Below, one piece after another: positions 12,013 to 24,635 of a stretch of 64,000 bases of DNA (positions are counted from its first letter, which is position 1; every line of letters begins with the position of its first letter). The DNA lies in assembly GCF_029633865.1 (NCBI RefSeq), contig NC_079230.1:30267388-30331387 (forward strand), written 5' to 3'. This stretch comes from Lampris incognitus (lineage: Eukaryota; Chordata; Actinopteri; Lampriformes; Lampridae). The position numbers were made by a program, and so were the translations under genes. The notes under the pieces were generated by a model, which worked only from the letters and a program-made list of their open reading frames with translations, did not search any database and was not told the DNA's origin.

Positions 12013-12769
12013 AGTTTTCACTTTTTGGAGAAAAATTTGGCTAGGTCTTAGACTTGCTAAGCTAACTTGTTAGCTAGCATACAACGTACAGCGGATATAG
12101 GTGAATGAAGTGACATGTCTTATTTGTGAACTACGATACTCCACTAGTGACTTGTGTGGTAATAAGGTCTTTATACTGTCAGATCAGGACATACAAATCT
12201 ACACATCACATGTGTGCATATGAGAAAGTCACGCTTCCGCCATGACTGCTCACGCGCCTCTGGCACTTCTAGTTTCCATGGCAACCACATTGTTGTTGTT
12301 TGAAGAAACGTTGCTGGTCTAAAATGTTGGGTGTGATGTAATGACAGATGTATGAGGGACAGCGATATTTAACTATACAGGTGTGCAAATTGCACACATA
12401 TAAACCATATGAATGTGAAATTTGTCTTTTTAAATTATTATGAGAAAATGCAAAGTAAAGCTTTAATGAATTTAACCATTTTTATTACTTTATTATAGAG
12501 GGCAGGTTAAAAGGTCTGGGTTGGGGACAAAACCACAACAGTGAAATTCTGCCACATTTGAATTTTCAACAAACTGAAAAAGTATGAAAATGTCCTCACT
12601 GAGACACAAATCCTTTTTCATAGCTAACACAACCTAACTAAAAATTCAATAACTGTTTTTTCAAAAAAATAAATAAAAGAAATTCTTGAAAATCTACCCT
12701 GGGGACAGAAACACTCCCTTAACTGAAGACTCACCCATAAACACACACCCAATGTACCTATAGACACAC

Positions 12770-15680
12770 TAGCTGTATACCCCTCTATACACACTACATG
12801 TATACACCTCTATACACACTACATGTATACACCGCTATACACACTAGCTGTATACCCCTCTATACACACTACATGTATACACCTCTATACACACTACATC
12901 TATACACTCTACATGTAAACACCTCTATACACACTACATGTATAAACCTCTATACACAATACATGTATACACCTCTATACACACTACATCTATACACACT
13001 ACACGGTTACACCTCTATACACACTAGCTGTATACACCACTATACACACTACATGTATACACCTCTATACACACTAGCTGTATACACCTCTATACACACT
13101 ACATGTATAAACCTCTATACGCACTACATGTATACACCTCTATACACACTAGCTGTATACCCCTCTATACACACTAGCTGAATACACCACTATACACACT
13201 ACATGTATACACCTCTATACACACTAGCTGTATACACCACTATACACACTACATGTATACACCACTATACACACTACATGTATACACCTCTATACACACT
13301 AGCTGTATACACCACTATACACACTACATGTATACACCTCTATACACACTACATGTATACACCTCTATACACATTAGCTGTATACACCTCTATACACACT
13401 ACATGTATACACCCCTATACACAATACATGTATACACCTCTATACACACTACATGTATACACCTCTATACACACTAGCTGTATACACATCTATACACGCT
13501 ACATGTATACATCTCTATACACACTAGCTTTATACCCCTCTATACACACTACATGTATACACCTCTATACACACTAGCTGTATACACCTCTGTACACACT
13601 AGCTGTATACACCTCTGTACACGCTACATGTATACACCGCTATACAAACTACATGTATACACCGCTATACACACTAGCTTATACACCTCTATAAACACTA
13701 CATGTATACACCTCTATACACACTACATGTATACATCTCTATACACACTACATGTATACATCGCTATACACACTACATGTATACACCTCTATACACACTA
13801 GCTGTATACCCCTCTATACACACTACATGTATACACCTCTATACACACTACATCTATATACATTACATGTATACATCTCTATACACACTAGCTGTATACA
13901 CCTCTATACACACTACATGTATACATCTCTATACACACTACATGTATACATCTCTATACACACTACATGTATACACCTCTATACACACTAGCTGTATACC
14001 CCTCTATACACACTACATGTATACACCTCTATACACACTACATCTATATACATTACATGTATACACCTCTATACACACTAGCTGTATACACCGCTATACA
14101 CACTACATGTATACACCTCTATACACACTAGCTGTATACACCTCTATACACTAGCTGTATACACCTCTATACACACTACATGTATACACCCCTATACACA
14201 CTACATGTATACATCTCTATACACACTACATGTATACGCCTCTATACACACTGGCTGTATACACCTCTATACACACTAGCGGTATACACCTCTGTACACA
14301 CTACATGTATACACCGCTATACAAACTACATGTATACACCGCTATACACACTAGCTGTATACACCTCTATACACACTACATGTATACACCTCTATACACA
14401 CTACATGTATACATCTCTATACACACTACATGTATACATTGCTATACACACTACATGTATACACCTCTATACACACTAGCTGTATACACCTCTATATACA
14501 CTACATGAATACACCTCTATACACACTACATCTATACACACTACATGTATACACCTCTATACACACTAGCTGTATACACCTCTATACACACTACACGTAT
14601 ACACCTCTATACACACTACATCTATACACACTACATGTATACACCTCTATACACACTAGCTGTATACCCCTCTATACACACTACATGTATACACCTCTAT
14701 ACACACTACATCTATATACATTACATGTATACACCTCTATACACACTAGCTGTATACACCTCTATACACACTAGCTGTATACATCTCTATACACACTACA
14801 TGTATACATCTCTATACACACTACATGTATACACCTCTATACACACTACATGTATACACCTCTATACACACTAGCTGTATACCCCTCTATACACACTACA
14901 TGTATACACCTCTATACACACTACATCTATATACATTACATGTATACACCTCTATACACACTAGCTGTATACACCGCTATACACACTACATGTATACACC
15001 TCTATACACACTAGCTGTATACACCTCTATACACTAGCTGTATACACCTCTATACACACTACATGTATACACCCCTATACACACTACATGTATACATCTC
15101 TATACACACTACATGTATACACCTCTATACACACTAGCTGTATACACCTCTATACACACTACATGTATACACCTCTATACACACTACAATGTATACACCT
15201 CTATACACACTAGCTGTATACACATCTATACACACTACATGTATACACCTCTATACACACTACATGTATACACCTCTATACACACTAGCTGTATACACCT
15301 CTATACACACTACATGTATACACCTCTATGCGCACTATATGTATACAGCTCAATACACACTACATGTATACACCTATATACACACTAGCTGTATACACAT
15401 CTATACACACTACATGTATACACCTATATACACTCTACATGTAAACACCTATAAACACACTAGCTGTATACACCTATATACACACTACATGTATACACCT
15501 ATATACACACTAGCTGTATACACCTCTATACACACTAGCTGTATACAGGCTAGCTGTATACACCTATATACACGCTAGCTGTATACACCTCTATTCACAC
15601 TACATGTATACACTTCTATACACACTAGCTGTATACACCTACTATATACACACTAGCTGTATAGTCATACACACACATAT
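12770..15680. repeat. 25-bp minisatellite, about 2.9 kb
   Basis: Roughly 115 units of a 25-bp repeat containing tgtatacacctctatacaca, joined by either ctaca or ctagc. The unit lacks stop codons in forward frames. Because 25 is not a multiple of 3, each frame cycles through all phases and gives long YTPLYTLHVYTSIHT-type frames. The array is in the peli3 intron. Confidence 0.96.
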
Positions 15681-15689
15681 CCCAGAACA

Positions 15690-16368
15690 GTACACAGTTA
15701 TGTAAACCACATCACACATTCCCTGCTCCAGTCCAGTGGAGTCCAGTCCAGCGGGTAGTTGTAGTCCAGTAGGATTAAGTTGCAGCATTGAAGCTGTGGC
15801 TGCTCCAGCCCAGTGGAGTCCGGTCCAGTGGGTAGTTGTAGTTCAGTGGGGTGGAGCACATATAAGTTGCAGTATTGTAGCTGTGGCTGTGTCCCACCAC
15901 ACTGATGGACGAGTTAGAAGGGACATGCTTGACTCTAACAGCAGCCCTCAGGTCAAGTGGTTTATTGCAGCCTGGTAATATGTGCGGGTGGTGTCGACAC
16001 CTTCCCTCGTGGGTTTTGCTACCGATAAAAACACCATTTAAAAAGCAGAAAGGTGCAGGAGGTGACTGCTGGTATTTCCTGTTGTTGCACTGCAGTCCGG
16101 TATTGACCCGCCAGGGGGGATGAGGGGTAGCCACATCATCCATCTTTTTCCCCCCCTCCGCTTCTTAAGACGTGTCTCCAGCCTTGCTTTTATCTGGTTT
16201 TACGTTAATTACTTGATTTCTGCTTGCTGAGTTGAATCATGTGTCGCTGCGCTTACTTGTTTCCAGGTCACTTTGTTCTGGAAGGTTCTGTACAAATAAG
16301 GTTGATCATCATTACAATAAAAAACAACAAATTTGACCATTTCGCTCTCCAGCCCCTTCATAATAAGA
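15690..16368. other. Intron segment with an 85-bp tandem duplication, no gene
   Basis: Sequence near 15727-15895 is a two-copy duplication (gtccagtggagtcc, gggtagttgtagt and gttgcag.attg.agctgtggctg each occur twice). The rest, up to the SINE at 16381, shows no exon-like coding pattern. Confidence 0.55.
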
Positions 16369-16380
16369 ATTCATCGGAAA

Positions 16381-16784
16381 GGCGTCCGGGTGGCATGGCG
16401 GTCTATTCCGTTGCCTACCAACACGGGGATCACCGGTTCGAATCCCCGTGTTACCTCCGGCTTGGTTGGGCGTCCCTACAGACACAATTGGCCGTGTCTG
16501 CAGGTGGGAAGCCGGGTGTGGGTATGTGTCCTGGTCGCTGCACTAGCGCCTCCCTCTGGTCAGTTGGGGCGCCTGTTCAGGGGGGAGGGGGAACTGATCC
16601 TCCCTCACGCTACGTCCCCCTGGTGAAACTCCTCACTGTCAGGTGAAAAGGAGCGGCATGTGGTAGTCTGCAGCCCTCCCCGGATCAGCAGAGGGGGTGG
16701 AGCAGAGACCGGGACGGCTCAGAAGAGTGGGGTAATTGGCCAAGGACAATTGAGGAGAGGCGGGGGGTGTCCAAAAAAAAAATA
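16381..16784 (+). mobile_element. tRNA-derived SINE (family 1), copy 3, with target duplications
   Basis: Starts ggcgtccgggtggcatggcg. Box B is ggttcgaatcc at about 16435. It ends in a short A-rich tail. Flanking 12-bp duplications attcatcggaaa (16369-16380) and attcatgggaaa (16785-16796) differ at one base, so this is a retroposed copy with well-defined ends. Confidence 0.93.
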
Positions 16785-16837
16785 ATTCATGGGAAAAGAA
16801 GGAGCGAAGGGGACAACCAGTTGGCTGTCTGGGCAGA

Positions 16838-19190
16838 GTGTCCTGCAGCTGTCCCTCTGGTCAGAGTGTCCTGCAGCTGTCCCTCTGGGCAGAGTGTCCT
16901 GCAGCTGTCTCTCTGGGCAGAGTGTCCGGCAGCTGTCTCTCTGGGCAGAGTGTCCTGCAGCTGTCTCTCTGGGCAGAGTGTCCTGCAGCTGTCTCTCTGG
17001 GCAGAGTGTCCTGCAGCTCTCCCTCTGGGCAGAGTGTCCTGCAGCTGTCTCTCTGGGCAGAGTGTCCTGCAGCTGTCTCTCTGGGCAGAGTGTCCTGCAG
17101 CTGTCCCTCTGGGTAGAGTGTCCTGCAGCTGTCTCTCTGGGTAGAGTGTCCTTCAGCTGTCTCTCTGGGCAGAGTGTCCTGCAACTGTCCCTCTGGGCAG
17201 TGTCCTGCAGCTGTCTCTCTGGGCAGAGTGTCCTGCAGCTGTCTCTCTGGGCAGAGTGTCCTGCAGCTGTCTCTCTGGGCAGAGTGTCCTGCAGCTGTCT
17301 CTCAGGGTAGAGTGTCCTGCAGCTGTCTCTCTGGGCAGAGTGTCCTGCAGCTGTCCCTCTGGGCAGAGTGTCCTGCAGCTGTCTCTCTGGGCAGAGTGTC
17401 CTGCAGCTGTCTCTCAGGGTAGAGTGTCCTGCAGCTCTCTATTTGGGCAGAGTGTCCTGCAGCTGTCCCTCTGGGTAGAGTGTCCTGCAGCTGTCTCTCT
17501 GGGCAGAGTGTCCTGCAGCTGTCTCTCTGGGCAGAGTGTCCTGCAGCTGTGTCCTGCAGCTGTCCCTCTGGTCAGAGTGTCCTGCAGCTGTCCCTCTGGG
17601 CAGAGTGTCCTGCAGCTGTGTCCTGCAGCTGTCCCTCTGGGCAGAGTGTCCTGCAGCTGTCTCTCTGGGCAGAGTGTCCTGCAACTGTCCCTCTGGGCAG
17701 AGTGTCCTGCAGCTGTCTCTCTGGGCAGAGTGTCCTGCAGCTGTCTCTCTGGGCAGAGTGTCCTGCAGCTGTCCCTCTGGGCAGAGTGTCCTGCAGCTCT
17801 CTATCTGGGCAGAGTGTCCTGCAGCTGTCCCTCTGGGTAGAGTGTCCTGCAGCTGTCTCTCTGGGTAGAGTGTCCTTCAGCTCTCTATCTGGGCAGAGTG
17901 TCCTGCAGCTGTCTCTCTGGGCAGAGTGTCCTGCAACTGTCCCTCTGGGCAGAGTGTCCTGCAGCTGTCTCTCTGGGCAGAGTGTCCTGCAGCTGTCTCT
18001 CTGGGCAGAGTGTCCTGCAGCTGTCTCTCTGGGCAGAGTGTCCTGCAGCTGTCTCTCAGGGTAGAGTGTCCTGCAGCTGTCTCTCTGGGCAGAGTGTCCT
18101 GCAGCTGTCCCTCTGGGCAGAGTGTCCTGCAGCTGTCTCTCTGGGCAGAGTGTCCTGCAGCTGTCTCTCAGGGTAGAGTGTCCTGCAGCTCTCTATTTGG
18201 GCAGAGTGTCCTGCAGCTGTCCCTCTGGGTAGAGTGTCCTGCAGCTGTCTCTCTGGGCAGAGTGTCCTGCAGCTGTCTCTCTGGGCAGAGTGTCCTGCAG
18301 CTGTCCCTCTGGGCAGAGTGTCCTGCAGCTGTCCCTCTGGGCAGAGTGTCCTGCAGCTGTCTCTCTGGTCAGAGTGTCCTGCAGCTGTCCCTCTGGGTAG
18401 AGTGTCCTGCACTTGTCTCTCTGGGCAGAGTGTCCTGCACTTGTCTCTCTGGGCAGAGTGTCCTGCAGCTGTCCCTCTGGGCAGAGTGTCCTGCAGCTAT
18501 CCCTCTGGGCAGAGTGTCCTGCAGCTGTGTCCTGCAGCTGTCTCTCTGGGCAGAGTGTCCTGCAGCTGTCTCTCTGGTCAGAGTGTCCTGCAGCTGTGTC
18601 CTGCAGCTGTCTCTCTGGGTAGAGTGTCCTGCAGCTGTCCCTCTGGGCAGAGTGTCCTGCAGCTATCCCTCTGGGCAGAGTGTCCTGCAGCTGTGTCCTG
18701 CAGCTGTCTCTCTGGGTAGAGTGTCCTGCAGCTGTCCCTCTGGGCAGAGTGTCCTGCAGCTGTCTCTCTGGTCAGAGTGTCCTGCAGCTGTCCCTCTGGG
18801 CAGAGTGTCTTGCAGCTGTCCCTCTGGGCAGAGTGTCCTGCAGCTGTCCCTCTGGGCAGAGTGTCCTGCAGCTGTCCCTCTGGGCAGAGTGTCCAGCAGC
18901 TGTCCCTCTGGGCAGAGTGTCCTGCAGCTGTCCCTCTGGGCAGAGTGTCCTGCAGCTGTCCCTCTGGTCAGAGTGTCCTGCAGCTGTCCCTCTGGTCAGA
19001 GTGTCCTGCAGCTGTCTCTCTGGGTAGAGTGTCCTGCAGCTGTCCCTCTGGGCAGAGTGTCCTGCAGCTGTCTCTCTGGGCAGAGTGTCCTGCAGCTGTC
19101 CCTCTGGGCAGAGTGTCCTGCAGCTGTCCCTCTGGGCAGAGTGTCCTGCAGCTGTCTCTCTGGGCAGAGTGTCCTGCAGCTGTCTCCTTG
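16838..19190. repeat. 28-bp minisatellite, about 2.35 kb, ending next to a peli3 exon
   Basis: About 84 units containing gcagagtgtcctgcagctgt followed by a ctctctgg or ccctctgg segment. A few units are shortened (gcagctgtgtcctgcagctg). The array stops about 35 bp before the exon at 19226, so it reaches the branch-point zone of that intron. The open frames across it are low-complexity. Confidence 0.96.
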
Positions 19191-19225
19191 CTGTGTAACC
19201 TGGATAATGTGTTTTGCATCGACAG

Positions 19226-19327
19226 GCTCTCAGCAACAAAAGCCAGCACAGCATCTCCTACACACTGTCACGGAGCCACTCTGTCATTGTGGAGTACACT
19301 CATGACACCAACACAGACATGTTTCAG
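19226..19327 (+). CDS. peli3: peli3 internal exon, FHA region
   Basis: Exactly 34 codons between acceptor catcgacag and donor TTTCAG|gtcagt. It reads ALSNKSQHSISYTLSRSHSV, then IVEYTHDTNTDMFQ. The QHSISYTLSR and VEYTHD..TDMFQ motifs are near-invariant in the Pellino FHA core. Phase 0 at both ends joins it to the exons before (VSK|ALS) and after (MFQ|IGRSTES). The serine-histidine-serine (SHSVIV) version points to PELI3. Confidence 0.95.
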
Positions 19328-19341
19328 GTCAGTGGCTGCTC

Positions 19342-19342
19342 T

Positions 19343-19386
<44 letters not shown>

Positions 19387-19388
19387 AC
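19342..19388. repeat. CA microsatellite
   Basis: (CA)n of about 45 bp starting 15 bp after the donor of the peli3 exon, with two interrupting aaac steps. Confidence 0.95.
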
Positions 19389-19533
19389 CATACGCACAAC
19401 ACGTGCCGTGCCAACTTGACATTTTAGGTGTGACCTGCTGTGGAAACCGAACACCAGAAGTCAAACGAAGGGGAAGCCAGCAGGGCGTCGTCTCGCTGAC
19501 CCTGCAGGATGCACACAGAAAAAAACAAAACAC

Positions 19534-19966
19534 GGCGTCCGGGTGGCGTGGCGGTCTATTCTGTCGCCTACCGACACGGGGATCGCCGGTTCGAATCCCC
19601 GTGTTACCTCCGGCTTGGTCGGGCGTCCCCACAGACACAATTGGCCGTGTCTGTGGGTGTGAAGCCGGATGTGGGTATGTGTCCTGGTCCCTGCACTAGC
19701 GCCTCCTCTGGTCGGTTGGGGTGCCTGTTCAGGGGGGAGGGGGAACTGGGGGGGAATAGCGTGATCCACCCACGCGCTACGTCCCCCTGGTGAAACTCCT
19801 CGCTGTCAGGTGAAAAGAAGCGGCTGGTGACTCCACCTGTATGGGAGGAGACGTGGTAGTCTGCAGCCCTCCCCGGGTCGGCAGAGGGGGTGGAGCAGAG
19901 ACCGGGACGGCTCAAAGAATGGGGGTGATTGGCCAAGTACAGTTGGGGAGAAAAAGGGGAGGGAAT
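19534..19966 (+). mobile_element. tRNA-derived SINE (family 1), copy 4
   Basis: Full-length copy with head ggcgtccgggtggcgtggcg, box B ggttcgaatcc, the complete body (gtgaaactcctcgctgtcag) and a 3' end ttggggagaaaaagggg. The flanks are A/C-rich, so the target duplication is ambiguous. Confidence 0.9.
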
Positions 19967-20524
19967 AAAAAAAACACACATGCTCTACATACACTACACA
20001 TGTGATGTACACACACACACACAAAAAGAGGTTCTGCCTACACACAAACCGCCCTCGCTTTTCTCCCCCCGGCCACATGTGTCACCAGGGAGCGTTGAAA
20101 GCCATTTGTTAGCGGCCGCCTCTGAATCCTCCAGAATGCCGAGTCATGACAGAGCCGGGATTGCATCAGGCGAGCCGGAGAAAGGGGAGGGGGGAGAAGG
20201 CAGGGAGGGATGGTGAGAAGGAGAAAATGTGAGCTAGTGTGAGGTGGTGGTGGTGGTGGTGGGGGGGGGGGGGGAACTGAATACGAGCGAATGAGTCAAG
20301 CTTGTCGGCTTTAAGCAGCTCACAGCGTCAGTTAATTTCTCCTGTCTTGTCTCTCATCCAGGTGATGAATGTGAGGCCCCTAACTCCACCAGATGGAATC
20401 GAGCAGGCTCGAGCCCGGTCTATTTCTGTCCGCCTGTCTCCCTTTTTTCTTTCTCCCTGGCATCAAACCTCTTTTGGGTCCCTGACTTAAAACGGATACA
20501 GAAATAACCGAACATTCTCGACAG
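19967..20524. other. peli3 intron, no gene
   Basis: Includes a short CA run (about 20010) and a ggt/G-run near 20243-20275. A 62-codon frame at 20302 after a ctcatccag acceptor-like site was considered as an exon and rejected: no Pellino protein has extra sequence at MFQ|IGRSTES. Confidence 0.5.
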
Positions 20525-21434
20525 CATATGAGGGATGACAGATGGGTTCAAGGTGGAGGTGGGACTACGTCAAGGATCGGCTCTGAGCCCTTTCTTGGTT
20601 GCAATGGTGATGGACAGGTTGACGGACAAGATCGGGCAGGAGTCTCTGTGGACGATGATGTTTGCGGATGACATTGTGATCTGTAGTGAGAGTAGGGTGC
20701 AGGTGGAGGAGAGCCTGGAGAGGTGGAGGTGTGCACTGGAGAGAAGAGGAATGAAAGTCAGTAGGAGCAAGACGGAATACATATGTGTGAATGAGAGGGA
20801 GGACAGTGGAATGGTGAGGATGCAAGGAGTGGAGGTGACGAAGGTGGATGAGTTTAAACTGTCCAAAGTAACGGGGAGTACAGAAGAGAGGTGAAGAAGA
20901 GGGTGCAGGCAGGGTGGAGTGGGTGGAGAAGAGTGTCAGGAGTGATTTGTGACAGAAGGGTACCAGCAAGAGTTAAAGGGAAGGTTTACAAGATGGTTGT
21001 GAGACCAGCTATGTTGGCACTGATGAAAAGACAGGAAGGGTTAGGGTTAGGGTTAGGGTTAGGTGAGGTGGCAGAGATGAAGATGATAAGATTTTCATTG
21101 GGAGTGATGAAGAAGGACAGGATTAGGAAGGAGTATATTAGAGGGACAGCTCAGGTTGGACGGTTTGGAGACAAAGCAAGAGAGACAAGATGGAGATGGT
21201 TTGGACATGTGTGGAGGAGAGATGCTGGGTATACTGGGAGAAGGATGCTGAATATGGAGCTGCCAGGGAAGAGGAGAAGAGGAAGGCCAAAGAGGAGGTT
21301 TATGGGTGTGGTGAGGGAGGACATGCAGGTGGCTGGTGTGACAGAGGGAGATGCAGAGGACAGGAAGAGATGGAAACGGGTGATCCGCTGTGGCGCCCCC
21401 TAACGGGAGCAGCTGAAAGTAATAGAAGTAGTAG
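20525..21434 (+). mobile_element. RTE-like LINE fragment with interstitial telomere-type repeat
   Basis: Encodes the C-terminal half of a non-LTR reverse transcriptase: VGLRQGSALSPFLVAMVMD, the catalytic MMFADDIVI box, RSKTEY.CVNEREDSG, then WFGHVWRRDAGYTGRRML and GKRRRGRPKRRFM. The frame is broken after EFKLSKV. Compared with the copy at 40893 it lacks 18 bp after gctatgtt, and the segment after agacagg is replaced by four gggtta units (21038-21063). A gtagtagg-like tail ends it. It lies in a peli3 intron, same strand. RTE is inferred from the endonuclease start visible in the copy at 55951. Confidence 0.85.
21038..21063 (+). repeat. Interstitial (GGGTTA)n inside the LINE copy
   Basis: Four consecutive gggtta units sit inside the reverse transcriptase frame where the sister copy at 41090 has unrelated bases. 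This is the vertebrate telomere repeat sequence. Confidence 0.9.
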
Positions 21435-21493
21435 GTTCTCAACAGCATATATGGGACTTGTACATTTTTTGATGTTTCATTACTGTTCTGCCC

Positions 21494-21618
21494 TGTGTGA
21501 TGGCCCGGCGGCCTGTCCAGGGTGTCTCCCTGCCTGCTGCCCAGTGACTGCTGGGATAGGCTCCAGCACCCCCGCGACCCTGAGAGCAGGCTAAGCGGTT
21601 TGGATAACGGATGGATTA
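21494..21618 (+). mobile_element. Family 2 retroposon, 5'-truncated copy c
   Basis: 3' portion only: ggcctgtccagggtgtctcc, gactgctgggataggctcca, then ggataacggatgga. Directly follows the LINE copy after about 60 bp. Confidence 0.85.
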
Positions 21619-21794
21619 TTGCCCTTGCGGGGGGTGTAGATATCATGTCTCCTTGTATATGAGCGAGAGGATAAGAGAGTTGTAGTCCTGCCACGCCTCT
21701 ACACTCATAACTCCACAACTGATACAAGGTAGATTTTCCTGCCATTGTTACTGATGCTGCCATTGCAATAACCCCTCTCCATTTGCCTTTCTAG

Positions 21795-22034
21795 ATTGGC
21801 CGATCTACGGAAAGCATGATAGACTTCGTGGTGACTGACACAGCGGGCAGCAGCGGCGGTATTGGCAGTGGTGGGCAGGGCCAGGGAGCTGTCGGGGAAT
21901 GCGGAGGAGGAGGCCAGTCGGCCCAGAGCACCATCTCCCGCTACGCCTGTCGCATCATGTGCGAGCGCAGTGCTCCGTACACGGCCCGCATCTACGCCGC
22001 CGGCTTCGACTCGTCCAAGAACATCTTCTTGGGG
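21795..22034 (+). CDS. peli3: peli3 internal exon with glycine-rich insertion
   Basis: Eighty codons, phase 0 at both ends. Acceptor tttctag, donor TTGGGG|gtgagt. It begins IGRSTESMIDFVVTDT and ends SAPYTARIYAAGFDSSKNIF plus LG, all conserved Pellino FHA sequence, with STISRYACRI in between. Between VTDT and STISR there is a 30-residue glycine/glutamine-rich loop (GSSGGIGSGGQGQG then AVGECGGGGQ), longer than the corresponding loop I recall for human PELI1 and PELI3. The loop lies between FHA strands, where length change should be tolerated. Confidence 0.95.
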
Positions 22035-23907
22035 GTGAGTGCTCTCCCCGGGCACAGGAATCCTTTCTCCGGTTGGTCACCGGCAGGGGCGCCCGGGAAC
22101 CCCGACGGCCCCAGAAGTGAGCGAGAACGTGGCAGAAGGAGTGTTGTTGCACTGTCCACCAGTGATGTCATAGCTGTGAGGATGAGCCTCAGCAGGCGTG
22201 ACGGGGAGGGGGGCACTGTGTTCTACATGAATGCGTGATTGTGTGCGGGAGGGTATCTCCGTAAGTGTTGCTAAGGTTGGTCCCCTTCATTTCCTGTGTA
22301 AAACTTTGTTCTGGACACTCGTGGCCGCAGAAGCAGCAGCGTTGCGTTCTTGTTTAGTTCGTTCTGTGAGGAGGAGCTTGCACTTGGTTCTGTAGCAGAC
22401 GTTGTGACGGGGTCTGTATGGACTATGTGTAGCTCAGGCTGTTACTGCTCTGGCACAGCGAAAGGAGCATAATGCCTTTCCGATGTTCATGATGGCGGTA
22501 CACTGGTAGGCTGCCCAGTCGACTCAGCAGTCCTCTCTCTCTACGCTCTCTCTACGCTCTCTCTCTCTCTCTCTCTCTCTCGCTTACTCCCTCGCTCACA
22601 AACATACACCCCATTCTGTCTCCCTGTACCTCCACCTCAGCGAGCAGGGCTGGCTGTCTGGAGCAGTGCCCAGCCAGACAACATCTACTAGGACTTCTCT
22701 CTGTCTTTGTTCAGAAGGCCATCAGGGTTGATTACTAGAAACTCACTTGGTGCTGAAAGGATGGGTGCCTTTTCAAGCCACGGAAAACCGCCACACGAGG
22801 TAGCTAGTAATGGGGCTTTGAGAGGCGGACGGGGCCAGACAAATCAGAGGAGGAGCAGGGGAGGACACGGTAGAAGCGGCGCTGCTTATGGAGATACTAT
22901 CCCTACTGCAGAGTAACTGTCGATCACGTGCCGACTAGGACTTGCAGTAAGTAAGGAATGTATGTGCAGTTCGGTTAGTTTTTGTTCTCCGTGTCCAGGC
23001 ATCATCCAGAAACGCCCCAATTATTCCGGGCAGCATGAGCAGCCAACGAATGATACCGTGCAAGTACCCGGGGTTAGGAGGGTGTTCGCTTTCTCGTTGA
23101 TAAAAGCAGCTTTTGATCCATTTTGGCAGAGGCGCCCGATATAGATCTTGCCCCCTCCCTCTGGCAGGTAGCAAAGAAGGTGCCGGAAAGAACAGGTTTT
23201 TCTCCGAGATGAACCGCGTGGTGGGGGTCGGCGGGGTAGACAGGGAGTCCGGCCCTCCCGGGGAGGGTGCGCCGCAGCCGGCAGACACAGGAAGTAATCG
23301 ATTCAGTCCAAACGGCCTCGTTCTCTGGTCAGTCGGGGTCATCGACAAACGGTTCTTACTCGATGTTCAACTGTAAAACAAGTAAAATACGTGTTGGTGG
23401 TCCACCCCACAATACTTCTTAGACAAGAATTGATGGGGGCGGGGGGGGGCGGGTATGTCGGAAGTGGCAGAAATAGAATTATATCATCCACATGTGAAAT
23501 CCCTTACCAAAGTTAGAATGACGACATCCGGTTCTGGTTCTGTACCTTGTGTCTGGCAACGTGATGTGTAAGTGCACAACCCCCAGCTGGACCAGTAACA
23601 GACTCTTTTTTTATGAGCGCATGACAGCATCACATGAAACATTAAAGACCCCCCGCCCCCTCCCCCAACCGCTAGGACGGCTGATGGGATGACATCACTT
23701 CAGCAACAGCCGCTCGGCGCATGACTGCTGCGATGCGTGTAACCGAGGGATGGGTATCATTAAGATTTTAACAGTCCTGCTACTCTCACCGATTCTGCTC
23801 ATCAAGCCGGTCCTTTAGCGGTCCTTTATCGGTTCTGTTTGTTTTGTTTAAGAGGAAAAAAACAAAACCAATGAAGAACAGAAGTAACACTGCTCATGTC
23901 TGGACAG
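22035..23907. other. peli3 intron, no gene
   Basis: Contains a CT microsatellite near 22543-22583 and G/C-rich stretches. Short open frames (22707-22916, 22935-23348) have no recognisable domain. Confidence 0.5.
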
Positions 23908-23919
23908 AGCGTTGCTTTT

Positions 23920-24341
23920 TCTCCCCAATTGTATTCGGCCAATTACCCCACTCTTCCGAGCCGTCCCGGTCGCTGCCCCACCCCCTCTGCCGATCCCGGG
24001 AGGGCTGCAGACTACCACATGCCTCCTCCCATACATGTGGAGTCACCAGCCGCTTCTTTTCACCTGACAGTGAGGAGTTTCACCAGGGGGACGTAGCACG
24101 TGGGAGGATCACGCTATTTCCCCCAGTTCCCCCTCCCCCCGAACAGGCTCTCCGATCGACCAGAGGAGGCGCTAGTGCAGTGACCAGGACGCATACCCAC
24201 ATCCGGCTTCCCACCCGCAGACACGGCCAATTGTGTCTGTAGGGACGCCCGACCAAGCCGGAGGTAACACGGGGGTTCGATTCAGCGATCCCTGTGTTGG
24301 TAGGCAGCGGAGTAGAGCGCCGCGCTACCTGGACGCCCTGG
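23920..24341 (-). mobile_element. tRNA-derived SINE (family 1), copy 5
   Basis: Minus-strand full-length copy. Flanking near-duplications gcgttgctttt (23909-23919) and gcgttactttt (24342-24352) support retroposition. Box B is slightly decayed (ggttcgattca region read on the plus strand). Confidence 0.9.
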
Positions 24342-24635
24342 GCGTTACTTTTAATCATCACCCCATGTGTGTATAATGTAGTCAACTCCCTGTGGGCTCC
24401 AGGCTGCTAGCATGCATAAACATACCTTAGGTGGATGGGCCAACCAGAGATGAGCTACGAGCCAGGCAGCCCAAAACTGCACTTCTCCACCTGTACCTGG
24501 TGCTGTTTCACCAGATGTCTGGAAGAGCGCTCGTGTTTCCACCCTGACATGCAAAAAACCTGCTGCACTTGTGGCAACGAGCATCGCCAGCATCGACTCT
24601 GGCGATGTATTTTTTTATGTGCAGTTCTTTACATT

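Noticed and set aside
12770-15680. Many YTPLYTLHVYTSIHT-type frames
   Set aside because: The 25-bp unit lacks stops and rotates through all frames, so long frames arise automatically.
16381-16460. tRNA genes at SINE heads (also other family 1 and 2 copies, and the TRIM modules)
   Set aside because: Box A and box B are present but the acceptor stem and cloverleaf are incomplete, and each is followed by a SINE or LTR body.
16767-19427. 459- and 216-codon frames rich in SCSCLSGQSVLQLSLW
   Set aside because: Tandem 28-bp repeat read in frame. The real coding part is only the 34-codon peli3 exon at the end.
20302-20490. Possible extra peli3 exon (MNVRPLTPPDGIEQARARS) after an acceptor-like ctcatccag
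   Set aside because: Pellino exons join directly MFQ|IGRSTES; no family member has sequence here and no good phase-matching donor is seen.
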